A stretch of DNA of 64,000 nucleotides from Brevibacillus daliensis (GCF_021245735.1 NZ_JAJISB010000038.1:1-64000), one strand, 5' to 3'; numbered from the stretch's first letter, positions 45,882 through 54,038 are shown. Notes: generated by a model from the letters alone, not told the origin. Program-made: numbers and translations.

Positions 45882-46625
45882 ATGAAAAAGCATATGAGTT
45901 TGATTCTAGGGATTATTACAGCTGTATTACTCCTCTCCACCTTTAGCATGAATCCTGCCATAACGAACGCTTTTACAATGGGCCCCACTTACAAAAATGG
46001 TTCGAGAGGCACCGATGTGAGAGAGTTACAAGAGCGACTTACTTTTATCGGCTATTACAAAGGACCAATCGATTCAATTTTTGGTTGGCAGACAGAACGT
46101 GCTGTTAAAGATTTTCAGTACTTGTTTGGCATGAAAGTAACAGGTGTTTTAGATGACACGACAAAGGTACGATTGTACAACGCTACAAAACACTACGTAA
46201 TGGGTACCTATAAACCGTCAACCAGTACCGGAAATCCCGGAGCCACCGTGGAAAAACCAGCTGGCGGGTATTCCAGCAATGACCTGAAAATAATGGCGAA
46301 TGCCGTATACGGGGAAGCACGTGGAGAACCTTATACAGGGCAAGTCGCTGTTGCTGCCGTCATATTAAATCGGACGAAAAGCCCCTCCTTCCCTAATTCA
46401 CCTACTGCAGTCATATATGAACCACGTGCTTTTACCGCGGTAGCTGATGGACAAATCAATTTAACACCAAATGAAACGGCTAAAAAGGCTGTCCAGGATG
46501 CGCTAAAAGGCTGGGACCCTAGCGAAGGAGCACTTTATTATTTCAATCCAGACACAGCTACATCTGCCTGGATCTGGAGCAGACCACAGATTAAAAAAAT
46601 CGGGAAGCATATTTTTTGTAGATGA
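45882..46625 (+). CDS. sleB: Spore cortex-lytic enzyme SleB
   Basis: A germination hydrolase that cuts muramic-delta-lactam cortex peptidoglycan (lytic transglycosylase). The 247 residues have a signal peptide (ITAVLLLSTFSMNPAITNAF), a peptidoglycan-binding domain (GSRGTDVRELQERLTFIGYYKGPIDSIFG, about 45-110) and the hydrolase domain with the catalytic Glu in YGEARGEPYTGQVAVAAVILNR, ending in GKHIFCR. The ATG at 45882 follows CGGAGG; the open frame to 45783 is not supported. ypeB, its usual partner, is not adjacent. SleB and the nearby spoVA genes are functionally linked in germination. Confidence 0.93.
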   Translation: MKKHMSLILGIITAVLLLSTFSMNPAITNAFTMGPTYKNGSRGTDVRELQERLTFIGYYKGPIDSIFGWQTERAVKDFQYLFGMKVTGVLDDTTKVRLYNATKHYVMGTYKPSTSTGNPGATVEKPAGGYSSNDLKIMANAVYGEARGEPYTGQVAVAAVILNRTKSPSFPNSPTAVIYEPRAFTAVADGQINLTPNETAKKAVQDALKGWDPSEGALYYFNPDTATSAWIWSRPQIKKIGKHIFCR

Positions 46626-46652
46626 CAGCTTAATTGAAACAATAAATTCTCA

Positions 46653-46725
46653 CAAAACGGTCATGACCGTTTTGTTGGACCGCAAGCGGTCACATCCAAT
46701 TTTATGTAAAACGTCGAGACGTTTT
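46653..46725. repeat. Series of three perfect palindromes after sleB
   Basis: First, an 11-base-arm palindrome at 46653-46674 (CAAAACGGTCA and its complement, no loop). Second, GACCGC-AA-GCGGTC at 46678-46691. Third, AAAACGTC-GA-GACGTTTT at 46708-46725, which could terminate sleB. They are packed within 73 bases and share ACCG/CGGT words. Confidence 0.7.
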
Positions 46726-46731
46726 TCACAG

Positions 46732-46768
46732 AAAAAAACCTGGTGATCATTAATGGAATCACCAGGTT
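46732..46768 (-). terminator. Terminator of the zinc-ribbon-like gene
   Basis: AACCTGGTGAT (46737-46747) pairs with ATCACCAGGTT (46758-46768). On the minus strand it is followed by a T-run and lies 21 bases past the stop codon. Confidence 0.8.
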
Positions 46769-46789
46769 ACACTTTTATTGTTCTACAAA

Positions 46790-47044
46790 TCAGCCAGGAC
46801 GGTTTGTATGCTGTGCCATTTTTACAAAGCGCTCTTCTCGTTCTATGGTTCCACAAACTCCGCACTGAATCATATAGTTATCACCTTTATACGGTTGGTG
46901 GAAAGCGTCTAGTTCATCTCTCTCCAACACTTGCATACGCTCGCCTGATTGAGGATGTAGTTTCACATACTGTGGCTCTTGTTGAATAATATTGAAACGC
47001 ATACGATTAGTTTTGCATACAGGACAACAATATGGGTTAGACAT
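46790..47044 (-). CDS. Small CxxC-CxxC (zinc-ribbon-like) protein
   Basis: An 84-residue cytoplasmic protein with two cysteine pairs, CCPVC at residues 6-10 and CGVC at about 61-64, spaced as in a zinc ribbon, and a hydrophilic middle. I do not recognise a named family. The ATG follows CAGGAGGTAACT. It is a single gene, divergent from the cation exchanger. Confidence 0.7.
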   Translation of the reverse strand: MSNPYCCPVCKTNRMRFNIIQQEPQYVKLHPQSGERMQVLERDELDAFHQPYKGDNYMIQCGVCGTIEREERFVKMAQHTNRPG

Positions 47045-47161
47045 AGTTACCTCCTGATTACATAAGTTTTACCATTAGCTTACCTGTGATGGTTGCCTTC
47101 TATTCATCATGTTTTTTCTTGCCCAATCACATGTTACTTTTCGTATCGTGAGGTGAACAGA

Positions 47162-48208
47162 GTGAAAAATAAGTATTTGTATTACGGAATGGTTGCTGGC
47201 TCGTTTTTATTAGCAGCAAGCATGCATTTTTTCAGCACAAGCGCCATGCTGCAATTTATCACGGCATCGGTTGCCATTATCTTTCTTGCTTCTTTTCTCG
47301 GAAAAGCAACGGAAAGCGTCGCTCACTATTCGGGTGATCGCATCGGAGGTTTTCTTAACGCCACATTTGGTAATGCGGCAGAACTAATAATTGCCTTTTT
47401 CCTTGTGAAAGAAGGGTTATTTGATATGGTCAAAGCTTCTATTACCGGTTCCATTATCGGAAATATGCTGCTTGTCCTTGGTTTAAGCGTATTTCTTGGT
47501 GGATTACGGTATAAAGAGCAAAAGTTTAACAGTCAATTAGCAGGTCATAATGCTTCTTTAATGACCTTAGCTCTGGTAGCCTTATTCATTCCTGCTATGT
47601 TTATGTTTGAGTTGCCTCATGAGGAGATCAACACGTTATCCATTGTTATTGCAGTCTTATTAATTATTGCTTACATACTATGGCTCGTCTTCTCCATGAT
47701 TACGCACAAGGCATTTCTGAGCGATATCGAACAACATGATACCGAAGCTGTCTGGTCCAAAGGAATATCTATTATCATGTTGGTCGTAGCGACAATTTTT
47801 GTAGCGATGGTCTCAGAGTGGCTTGTACACAATATTGAAGTCGTTTCTGACAGTCTAGGCTGGTCAGAGTTGTTTGTTGGGGCTTTTGTGATTGCCATTA
47901 TTGGTAATGCTGCCGAACATAGCGCTGCCGTCCTACTCGCTATGAAAGGCAGAATTGGAGCAGCTGTTGAAATTGCCGTCGGCTCCAGTTTGCAGATCGC
48001 CTTATTCGTAGCACCTACGCTCGTCTTGCTCAGCTTACTGTTTGGTTCCCCGATGGATATTGTATTTACACTTCCTGAATTAACAGCAATTGCAGTCTCT
48101 ACATTTATTGCTATTTCAATCTCCAAGGATGGCTCCACCAACTGGTATGAAGGCGTATTACTGTTAATTGTCTATCTGATACTCGGTACGGCCTTCTTTT
48201 ATGATTAA
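47162..48208 (+). CDS. Calcium/proton exchanger (CaCA family, YfkE/Cax type)
   Basis: A membrane antiporter of 348 residues with eleven helices that exports Ca2+ in exchange for protons. The two alpha repeats are clear: GGFLNATFGNAAELIIAFFLV with SIIGNMLLVLGLSVFLGG, and FVIAIIGNAAEHSAAVLLAMKGRIGAAVEIAVGSSLQIALFVAP. The acidic residues in GNAAE/GNAAEH are the ion site. I chose the GTG at 47162 behind GAGGTGAA, matching the length of B. subtilis YfkE; the frame is open from 47093. The dispersed repeat copy B begins three bases after its stop codon. Confidence 0.92.
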   Translation: MKNKYLYYGMVAGSFLLAASMHFFSTSAMLQFITASVAIIFLASFLGKATESVAHYSGDRIGGFLNATFGNAAELIIAFFLVKEGLFDMVKASITGSIIGNMLLVLGLSVFLGGLRYKEQKFNSQLAGHNASLMTLALVALFIPAMFMFELPHEEINTLSIVIAVLLIIAYILWLVFSMITHKAFLSDIEQHDTEAVWSKGISIIMLVVATIFVAMVSEWLVHNIEVVSDSLGWSELFVGAFVIAIIGNAAEHSAAVLLAMKGRIGAAVEIAVGSSLQIALFVAPTLVLLSLLFGSPMDIVFTLPELTAIAVSTFIAISISKDGSTNWYEGVLLLIVYLILGTAFFYD

Positions 48209-48210
48209 GA

Positions 48211-48302
48211 AGATTAGAAAACTTGACTTTGCCAAGCCTTTGGCGCAGGCAAAGGCTTAGTTGCACTTATGCAGATAAGAATTTTTAAAAATTCTTATCT
48301 GT
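48211..48302 (+). repeat. Dispersed palindromic repeat, copy B
   Basis: Inverted counterpart of 23046-23136. In its own reading it starts right after the exchanger's stop codon. Hairpins GACTTTGCC/GGCAAAGGC (48225-48256 region) and GATAAGAATTT/AAAATTCTTATC (48274-48300 region) match those of copy A, with A-T/G-C swaps on both sides of a stem. Confidence 0.8.
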
Positions 48303-48308
48303 AAATAT

Positions 48309-48344
48309 AAAACTCGCCAGGGAACTAAAGTCCCGGCGAGTTTT
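48309..48344. terminator. Bidirectional terminator between exchanger and ylaN
   Basis: AAAACTCGCC with inner GGGA pairs with TCCC and GGCGAGTTTT (arms 48309-48322 and 48331-48344). It directly follows the repeat and overlaps the ylaN stop by two bases. Confidence 0.85.
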
Positions 48345-48627
48345 ATTTGTTTTGGTTAAAAAGCTCATGTAAATCCTCTAGCTTGTGTTCCAGTTCTTCT
48401 AGGATGGATCGGCCATCCTCCTCTTTCAGAACACCAAGTCTTACAGCAAATTCGATCTCACGTGATAATCCGAACATTTGCGTATCCAGTACCTCTTCAT
48501 AAAGAGGGCATTGGGGCATTGTCAAATTCTCCATTTGAACATCGATGAGCTTATATATTTTTTCTGCATCAGCCTGCAGAAGCATCAATGCTTTTTCTTG
48601 GATCTCTATTTTTTTATCGTCTGTCAA
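48343..48627 (-). CDS. ylaN: YlaN family protein (UPF0358)
   Basis: A 94-residue helical protein. [61 protein letters not shown] is diagnostic. In B. subtilis YlaN was listed as essential under low iron, and work in Staphylococcus links it to iron and Fur; that is family knowledge, not visible here. The start is a TTG at 48627 six bases after GGAGGG; the frame is open to 48828 but that would overlap the divergent gene. The neighbourhood with an ftsW-like gene recalls ylaN-ylaO. Confidence 0.9.
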   Translation of the reverse strand: MTDDKKIEIQEKALMLLQADAEKIYKLIDVQMENLTMPQCPLYEEVLDTQMFGLSREIEFAVRLGVLKEEDGRSILEELEHKLEDLHELFNQNK

Positions 48628-48814
48628 AACTATCCCTCCGTTTGGACACGTCCTTACCCTATTTACATAGTACGTCATAAATGTCCATTTGAAAAGGGGA
48701 TTAACCTCCTTATACAGGTTTAACTGGCAAAAAACCTCAATGATTGCCTGTTTCACATCCGCTGAGATACAATAACGATACAAGCAATCAGCATAGAAAG
48801 GAAGTCTATAGCTC

Positions 48815-49312
48815 ATGGAAGAAGTCATCGTAGTACGCGGGGCAGTCCAATTTCCTATTACAATCGATCCAACCGTTTGGGTATTTGATGATCGGAAATT
48901 TGAACTATCAGCCTTTTCTCAATATATCAAACAGCAAGAAACATCAGCTACTCAGTATATAAAGGCAGCAGGTGCCCATTGGGACAAAGAAATAAGCGAG
49001 GGAGCAACCCCGCCAAGTGAACGAAAAACACTTGCGGAGGAGCGAAAAGTATTAGAGGGTGATTATGCGGTTCAATTCTTACCTTTTTTAAGCAATGCAG
49101 AGCCTTATCCAGAAGCAACGCAGCTATTGATTCATCGGGAAAACAAACCTACACTTACCTTCCCCATCGAAAAAGCAGCCTCAATTATCTTGCAATTTGC
49201 AAAGGACGGTCGCCCTATTAAGGAGAATGGTCCTGTTCTTCTATACTTTGTAGAAGAGCTTAACGAGGAAAAACCTCCGATAGATTCTATTACTGCTTTC
49301 GAAATTAAGTAA
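48815..49312 (+). CDS. Conserved Bacillales protein, YlaL-like
   Basis: A cytoplasmic protein of 165 residues without signal or membrane segments. The start [30 protein letters not shown] and the region [35 protein letters not shown] give a two-part fold. Its position beside ylaN suggests B. subtilis YlaL, whose homologues are sometimes labelled peptidyl-prolyl isomerase without evidence; I rate the family link as moderate. The ATG follows AAAGGAAG. It is a single gene, divergent from ylaN. Confidence 0.6.
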   Translation: MEEVIVVRGAVQFPITIDPTVWVFDDRKFELSAFSQYIKQQETSATQYIKAAGAHWDKEISEGATPPSERKTLAEERKVLEGDYAVQFLPFLSNAEPYPEATQLLIHRENKPTLTFPIEKAASIILQFAKDGRPIKENGPVLLYFVEELNEEKPPIDSITAFEIK

Positions 49313-49320
49313 TTGTATCC

Positions 49321-49360
49321 AGACAAAAGCCACCTTCCAAGCGGAAGATGGCTTTTGTCT
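49321..49360. terminator. Terminator downstream of the YlaL-like gene
   Basis: An 18-base near-perfect stem, AGACAAAAGCCA..CTTCC with GGAAGATGGCTTTTGTCT (49321-49338 and 49343-49360), four-base loop, T-rich afterwards. Confidence 0.85.
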
Positions 49361-49412
49361 TTAGCCCGTTTTTTTCTCTATTTTTTATCTAAGCGCGAAT
49401 GAAACACTGAAA

Positions 49413-49535
49413 CTAATAAGATAATTCACGTCTCATCATTTCAGCTTGTAACAATTGAATAAAGTCTTGTTCTAAATGAAGGTCGACAGCACGTTGATAT
49501 ACCTCAATTAACATTGAGTCAGTTAAGTATCCCAC
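49413..49535 (-). CDS. sda: Sporulation checkpoint inhibitor Sda
   Basis: A 40-residue helical hairpin that binds the sporulation kinases KinA/KinB and blocks Spo0A activation when replication is disturbed. The sequence LTDSMLIEVYQRAVDLHLEQDFIQLLQAEMMRRELSY follows the Sda pattern (L-SDELLIESY--A---NL--DFI-LIE-EI-RR-L). Translation begins at a GTG behind AAGGAGGTGAC. The promoter and a dense set of DnaA boxes lie upstream, as known for sda in B. subtilis, where DnaA represses it and links sporulation to replication. Confidence 0.88.
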   Translation of the reverse strand: MGYLTDSMLIEVYQRAVDLHLEQDFIQLLQAEMMRRELSY

Positions 49536-49567
49536 CGATTTGTCACCTCCTTTTTGTTCTGATTTGT

Positions 49568-49596
49568 ATTGTATCAGTTTCTCAACAATCGAACAA
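49568..49596 (-). promoter_or_regulatory. sda promoter
   Basis: On the minus strand TTGTTC (49596-49591) and TACAAT (49573-49568) are separated by exactly 17 bases, a good sigma-A match. The -10 element lies 33 bases before the GTG start, and the nearest DnaA box begins eight bases upstream of the -35. Confidence 0.65.
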
Positions 49597-49604
49597 CCGT
49601 TCCG

Positions 49605-49713
49605 ATATCCACAGGACTTGTGGACATCCTGTGGGTACACTGTGGGAATCTTGTGAACAAATCACAAAAAGCCATTTATTTAGGTGTGGATTATACGCAA
49701 ACATTTATCCACA
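49605..49713. promoter_or_regulatory. Cluster of DnaA boxes upstream of sda
   Basis: One perfect box TTATCCACA (49705-49713), two with one mismatch (ATATCCACA at 49605-49613, TGTGGATTA at 49685-49693) and four looser ones (TGTGGACAT 49619, TGTGGGTAC 49630, TGTGGGAAT 49641, TGTGAACAA 49652). Spacing of 10-11 bases between several of them puts them on one helix face. DnaA binding here would couple sda to replication initiation. Confidence 0.8.
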
Positions 49714-49833
49714 TCTCTTTCTACTTTGTCGAAAAAAATTTATACTACCTTTTATTACAGCCACTATTTTCTTCTTTACTTATTACTATGTTTTCAACCT
49801 GGAAAATATTACATCAAATAGTTTCAAACACAT

Positions 49834-51111
49834 TTATGTTGATACAACTACTTTTCTGAGTGGTGTCAAAACATATGCAAGTATCGTACACAACAATGCA
49901 ACTGTGCCTCCCCAAAATACAACCTGCAAGCTACCATACATGTCAGCTAGTGGCCCAATCAGAAGACTCGTCAAAGGTAAAAACAGGCAACTAATTGCAG
50001 AAACTAGCGAAAAAACCTGTGCCTGATGCTCCTCCTTCACGGTACTCTGGATAATGATAATCTCGGGAAGATTAGCTGCTGTTATTGTCATTCCAAACAC
50101 TAGACTAAGGATGGCGGCTCCTATCATCCCTGGTCCCAGACCATAAAAACAAAGTACAAGACTTTCTACAAAAGCAATACCTAAGAAAAACAGACCTTGT
50201 CTTTTAATTTTCCACTTACTAAGAAGTAACCCTATCAGTACGCCCCCCAAAGCTTGTAAAATCTGTAAAGTCGTTAACATTGCTGCTGTACCATTCATAT
50301 CTTCCTTAACAATGATTGCTAGTAAAGTAAAGATAGGAATAACACCTACGTTTTGAAATGCAAAAAAGATGGCCATGTCTCTTATTGCTCTGTATTCCGA
50401 TAAGAGGGAAAAACTTTTTCTAACTTTACTAAAATAGTTCCTGACCTCAATGACAAGTGGTTTTCGTTTGGAAACAAGAGTAGACTTCTCTTCGTTTTCA
50501 CACTCTTCACCCTCATTTCGTTGTTCCTTAACTCCTACTAACAATCCCGCTGATACCAAAAATAATAAAGCCGTGATACTTAAGGCAATCTTCGTTGAAA
50601 ATAGGGTAACAACAACACCTGCGCTGGCTAATCCAAGTAGTCGCACAGATTGATTAGCAGACTGGAGCAAAGCATTCGCCTCTTGCAAAGCTTCCTTTTG
50701 GATTATTCTGGGTAGTAATGCAACGGATGCCGGTCCATAAATAGATCCACAGGTTGACTGCAAAAAAGCTGATATGAAAAACAACCAAATTGGTGGCGTA
50801 CCGATCCATGCCACAACCGGCAATATGATTACGAGAATGGCTCTTATTCCGTCTGAACAAAGCATCCAGTATGATAACTTTCCTTTATGTAACATCGGAC
50901 TGATAAAGACGCCTAGAACCATCAAGGGTAGAATGTTTGCCAAGTACAAAAGTGATGTACTTGTGGCATTTCCCCCTGATTCTAAAAGGAGCCATACAAA
51001 CGCGATGGAAGCAAATTGATCAGCAATTCCTTTTGATATTGATGAAAAAAATAAAAATAGAAATGAAGTGTTCCTCCACAATCCTGTTTGAGCACCTTGA
51101 GGTATTTTCAT
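49834..51111 (-). CDS. MFS transporter
   Basis: A 425-residue major facilitator with twelve helices, of the MFS_1/macrolide-efflux (MefA-like) branch judging from SISKGIADQFASIAFVWLLLESGGNATSTSLLY at the start and the central charged loop EEENEEKS type (residues 196-225). Substrate unknown; export of a drug or metabolite is the usual role. The ATG at 51111 follows AAAGGAG at seven bases; the open frame begins six codons earlier inside that site. No regulator adjoins. Confidence 0.85.
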   Translation of the reverse strand: MKIPQGAQTGLWRNTSFLFLFFSSISKGIADQFASIAFVWLLLESGGNATSTSLLYLANILPLMVLGVFISPMLHKGKLSYWMLCSDGIRAILVIILPVVAWIGTPPIWLFFISAFLQSTCGSIYGPASVALLPRIIQKEALQEANALLQSANQSVRLLGLASAGVVVTLFSTKIALSITALLFLVSAGLLVGVKEQRNEGEECENEEKSTLVSKRKPLVIEVRNYFSKVRKSFSLLSEYRAIRDMAIFFAFQNVGVIPIFTLLAIIVKEDMNGTAAMLTTLQILQALGGVLIGLLLSKWKIKRQGLFFLGIAFVESLVLCFYGLGPGMIGAAILSLVFGMTITAANLPEIIIIQSTVKEEHQAQVFSLVSAISCLFLPLTSLLIGPLADMYGSLQVVFWGGTVALLCTILAYVLTPLRKVVVST

Positions 51112-51262
51112 AAGAGAACTCCTTTTCATCTAATTTAATAATTATCTAATTAGATTTTTATCAAATTACATGTCTTTCGTCAACCCTTTTCTTTCGGACT
51201 ATTTCTCTCATCACTATTTCGTGAAGTATTACGCGGAGGTTTCAGAACATGCATTAAAACAA

Positions 51263-51300
51263 CAAAAAGCCACGATGAACATTCATCGTAGCCGTTTTAT
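51263..51300. terminator. Terminator of the 38-residue protein gene
   Basis: ACGATGAA (51272-51279) and TTCATCGT (51282-51289), extended by GC-C and A/T runs on both sides. On the minus strand CTTTTTG follows. Confidence 0.7.
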
Positions 51301-51392
51301 TCATAATGCTATATCATTTTTGATTCTGCTTCTGCTGATTATTTTTGTGTACCAAATGATTGTAATCCCTACGTGTTACTTCTTACTCTACC

Positions 51393-51509
51393 TTACTGTA
51401 CAGAAATACGAATGATCTCGGTTACAACGACCATCGAAAAAATCCCGAATCCGAAAGTACTTGTCAAAAGAAGTAGTCGACGAATCTTTTTACGATCTTC
51501 CACAATCAT
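51393..51509 (-). CDS. 38-residue membrane peptide
   Basis: A short gene starting at ATG 51509-51507 with AGAGAGGG a few bases upstream and ending in TAA. The product begins MIVEDRKKIRRLLLLTSTFG and continues FGIFSMVVVTEIIRISVQ: a basic N-terminus followed by one membrane helix. A hairpin terminator about 100 bases downstream supports an independent transcript. No family is recognised; it is downstream of the MFS gene at 51652 on the same strand. Confidence 0.6.
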   Translation of the reverse strand: MIVEDRKKIRRLLLLTSTFGFGIFSMVVVTEIIRISVQ

Positions 51510-51651
51510 GTCCCTCTCTTTCCACTCGCAACCTATACGAATGTCCTATACCTATGCTTACGAATGAACACCATAAATGGTTTCAAAAAAATGTGTAAAA
51601 GGTTTAGACAAGTTTACCCAGATAGAGTACGTGTGAATCAAGAAAAAAAAG

Positions 51652-52878
51652 TTATGGCGTTACAACTGATTTCAACGCAGATTTTTGTTCAATCCGATAC
51701 ATATTCCAGGCAACAAAGATACCAACTACCAGACAAATCGTCCAAGGTAACCAAGGCATATTCCTCTGAGAACCAATGTCGTACGTCCAGCCACCTAACA
51801 TGGTTCCAATAGAACCTCCAATTGCTAATGCATATCCATTAAATCCGTAATAGGCACCTAATCTTTCCCGAGGAGCAAAATGAGGAACCATATCAATTAA
51901 ATAAGGGACTGATATCATAGTTCCAATCGCAAACAGCGTAGCATCAATCATGACCATCCATAGACTGTCAGAGAATGAAAACAGGAATAGCCCGAAACCC
52001 ATAATCAGGGTTCCCAGTCCAATCATGGTGAAACGCTGTGTATAATTCCGCAGCAAATGAAGAACTTTTAACTGGAAGAAAATGATGACAATCGACACCG
52101 TAGAAAGTACAATCCCTACGGACTGCTTGCTTTGAAGAGTATCCTCGACGAATTGTGGTATCGCCAAAAATAATTGCATGTAGATGTAATAATGACCAAT
52201 CAGTACGAATGTATAAAAAAGAAAGGGTTTATCTTTTAATACACTGGAAAAACTGTCCACAACACCAATACGTCTGGTCTCCATCTGCAAAGGTGGCAAA
52301 AATAAAAATCCCAACAATGAACATAAAACGAACAATCCACCAGCAAATAGCGATAACCAGTAAAAGTCCATTAAAGCCAGAGCAGTACCTACAATTTGTG
52401 ATCCTACAACACTCACATTGGAGAGTACATTACGTAACCCAAACACTTCTTTACGTACAGGTTCTGGTGTTAATACTGCATAGGACGCAGACAGAGCAGG
52501 CTCAAATAATGATCCCCCTAAGCCCGACAGAATCGCTGCAACGAAAAACTGCCATGTTTCTGTACAATAGGCAAACATCCCAAAACCAATTCCCCTAACC
52601 AACATCCCAATAACCATGGTCAGCTTATAACCCACAAAGTCGGCAATGATTCCACCAATAAAAGCAATGCCCTGTTGAGAAAATTGCCGAACACTTAGTA
52701 AGAGACCAGCCATAGTAAGTGCCCAACCGAAGCTACCTGTAAGATAAAGTGTCAAATATGGGATAAGCGCATAAAAGCCCATATTCATACAGAAAGACAA
52801 TACAAGTAACCATTTTACAGATCCTGGGGTTACTTTTAAGATTTGAAGCCCTCGCATTAGGTGTTCACTCACTTTCAC
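51652..52878 (-). CDS. MFS transporter (drug-efflux type)
   Basis: A 408-residue major facilitator with twelve helices. The stretch between helices 2 and 3 (GGIIADFVGYKLTMVIGMLVRGIGFGMFAY) and the motif ADFVGYKLTMV correspond to the family motif A, as in YdeG/MdtH-type multidrug transporters. Start: the first in-frame codon is a GTG at 52878 and an ATG lies seven codons on at 52857; neither has a strong ribosome-binding site. It is divergent from a LysR regulator 105 bases away, which is likely to control it. Confidence 0.87.
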   Translation of the reverse strand: MKVSEHLMRGLQILKVTPGSVKWLLVLSFCMNMGFYALIPYLTLYLTGSFGWALTMAGLLLSVRQFSQQGIAFIGGIIADFVGYKLTMVIGMLVRGIGFGMFAYCTETWQFFVAAILSGLGGSLFEPALSASYAVLTPEPVRKEVFGLRNVLSNVSVVGSQIVGTALALMDFYWLSLFAGGLFVLCSLLGFLFLPPLQMETRRIGVVDSFSSVLKDKPFLFYTFVLIGHYYIYMQLFLAIPQFVEDTLQSKQSVGIVLSTVSIVIIFFQLKVLHLLRNYTQRFTMIGLGTLIMGFGLFLFSFSDSLWMVMIDATLFAIGTMISVPYLIDMVPHFAPRERLGAYYGFNGYALAIGGSIGTMLGGWTYDIGSQRNMPWLPWTICLVVGIFVAWNMYRIEQKSALKSVVTP

Positions 52879-52983
52879 TTCTACCCAATAATTTGTATAA
52901 TCAGATTACAAATTGCCTTCTCATTTGAGAAACGATTCTTTTTGCTCACTGTAATCAAAAAAACACATAAGAGGACGATACAC

Positions 52984-53865
52984 ATGGACTTCGATCAGTT
53001 AAAAGCGTTTTATACGTTGGCACAAACACGTAATTTTACTCGAACCGCAGAAATTCTCCACCTGGTCCAATCAACGGTAACCATGCGTATTAAGCAACTA
53101 GAAGAACGCGTGGGCAAACCCTTATTTATTAGAGATAAACGAAATGTAGAAATAACTCAAGCCGGAATGGCTCTATTACCTTATGCTGAAAGAATTATTA
53201 AACTTGCCCAGGCTGGTATACAAGAAGTAGCTGCTCTACAGCCATATGAAGACAGGCTAGCTATTGGTGGTGTAGCTTCACTTTGGTCCTATGTACTGGA
53301 ACCGATTTTAAAAGAGTACCACTTACGTTATCCTACCATTGCTGTTCGTACGAAAACTGGACACTCTTCTGATATCAATACATTACTACATGATCAAATC
53401 GTTCAAATCGGTATGGTTTATACACCACCTTCTCTTTCTAATTACGAGGTAATACCTTTTTTTGAAGATGAGATTCTTCTCGTGGGTTCTCCCGATCACC
53501 CGATTAGTAAAGAAGGAGAAATTGATATAAATGACTTGGAAAAAATACCGTTGCTTCTTGTAAACTGGGGATCTCCCTTTACGGAATGGATCGCCAAAAT
53601 GCTTCCTGCCAGTTACGTCCCGCGACTTCAAGTAGACAACTCTCAGCTTGCTATCGATCTTGTTTTGGAAGGATTAGGTGTCTCTCTGTTCACACGCTCG
53701 ATGGCCAAAAAAGGGTTGGCTGATGGTACCCTCAAAGAGATAAAAATTTCTGGAAGTGTCCCTCCGAAACGCCCCGCCTATATTGTTCTTCCAAAAGAGA
53801 AGAAAAACCGCTCAAGTGTAGAAAAGTGGCTCTCCCTAATGGAAGAATTCGGCTATTCTTTTTAA
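52984..53865 (+). CDS. LysR family transcriptional regulator
   Basis: A 293-residue regulator: N-terminal helix-turn-helix (DFDQLKAFYTLAQTRNFTRTAEILHLVQSTVTMRIKQLEERVGKPLFIRDKRNVEITQAG) and a two-lobed effector domain from about residue 90. The ATG at 52984 follows AAGAGGAC; the frame open from 52861 is not family-like. Its divergent neighbour is the MFS transporter, the classic LysR arrangement. The Fur-type operon begins 198 bases downstream after a terminator and need not be under its control. Confidence 0.92.
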   Translation: MDFDQLKAFYTLAQTRNFTRTAEILHLVQSTVTMRIKQLEERVGKPLFIRDKRNVEITQAGMALLPYAERIIKLAQAGIQEVAALQPYEDRLAIGGVASLWSYVLEPILKEYHLRYPTIAVRTKTGHSSDINTLLHDQIVQIGMVYTPPSLSNYEVIPFFEDEILLVGSPDHPISKEGEIDINDLEKIPLLLVNWGSPFTEWIAKMLPASYVPRLQVDNSQLAIDLVLEGLGVSLFTRSMAKKGLADGTLKEIKISGSVPPKRPAYIVLPKEKKNRSSVEKWLSLMEEFGYSF

Positions 53866-53892
53866 GAAATAATAAATATCCATTCTGATCCC

Positions 53893-53925
53893 AAAATCCC
53901 TCCTCATATCGTGGAGGGATTTTTT
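53893..53925 (+). terminator. Terminator of the LysR gene
   Basis: AAAATCCCTCC (53893-53903) pairs with GGAGGGATTTTTT (53913-53925), nine-base loop, followed by T. It isolates the operon at 54063 from the LysR gene. Confidence 0.85.
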
Positions 53926-53982
53926 GTAATCGTTTCATAAACAATGTTAAATTAATTAACTATAAAAAACAAAGCTGTAAAT

Positions 53983-54038
53983 GTTATTGATAATCAATCT
54001 CATAGATGATATCATAACTGATATTGATTATCAATATC
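53983..54038 (+). promoter_or_regulatory. Promoter with two Fur-like boxes
   Basis: TTGATA (53987-53992), 17 bases, TATCAT (54010-54015): a strong sigma-A promoter. Box 1 (53983-54001) covers the -35 and matches the 19-base Fur consensus GATAATGATAATCATTATC at 15 positions. Box 2, GATATTGATTATCAATATC (54020-54038), covers the start of transcription, is a perfect 9-1-9 palindrome and matches at 16. Both share ATTGAT-W-ATCAAT. Iron-dependent repression is the simplest reading. Confidence 0.75.

Noticed and set aside
51170-51415. An 81-residue plus-strand frame with a hydrophobic end
   Set aside because: It crosses the terminator at 51263-51300 and overlaps the better supported minus-strand small gene at 51393-51509.
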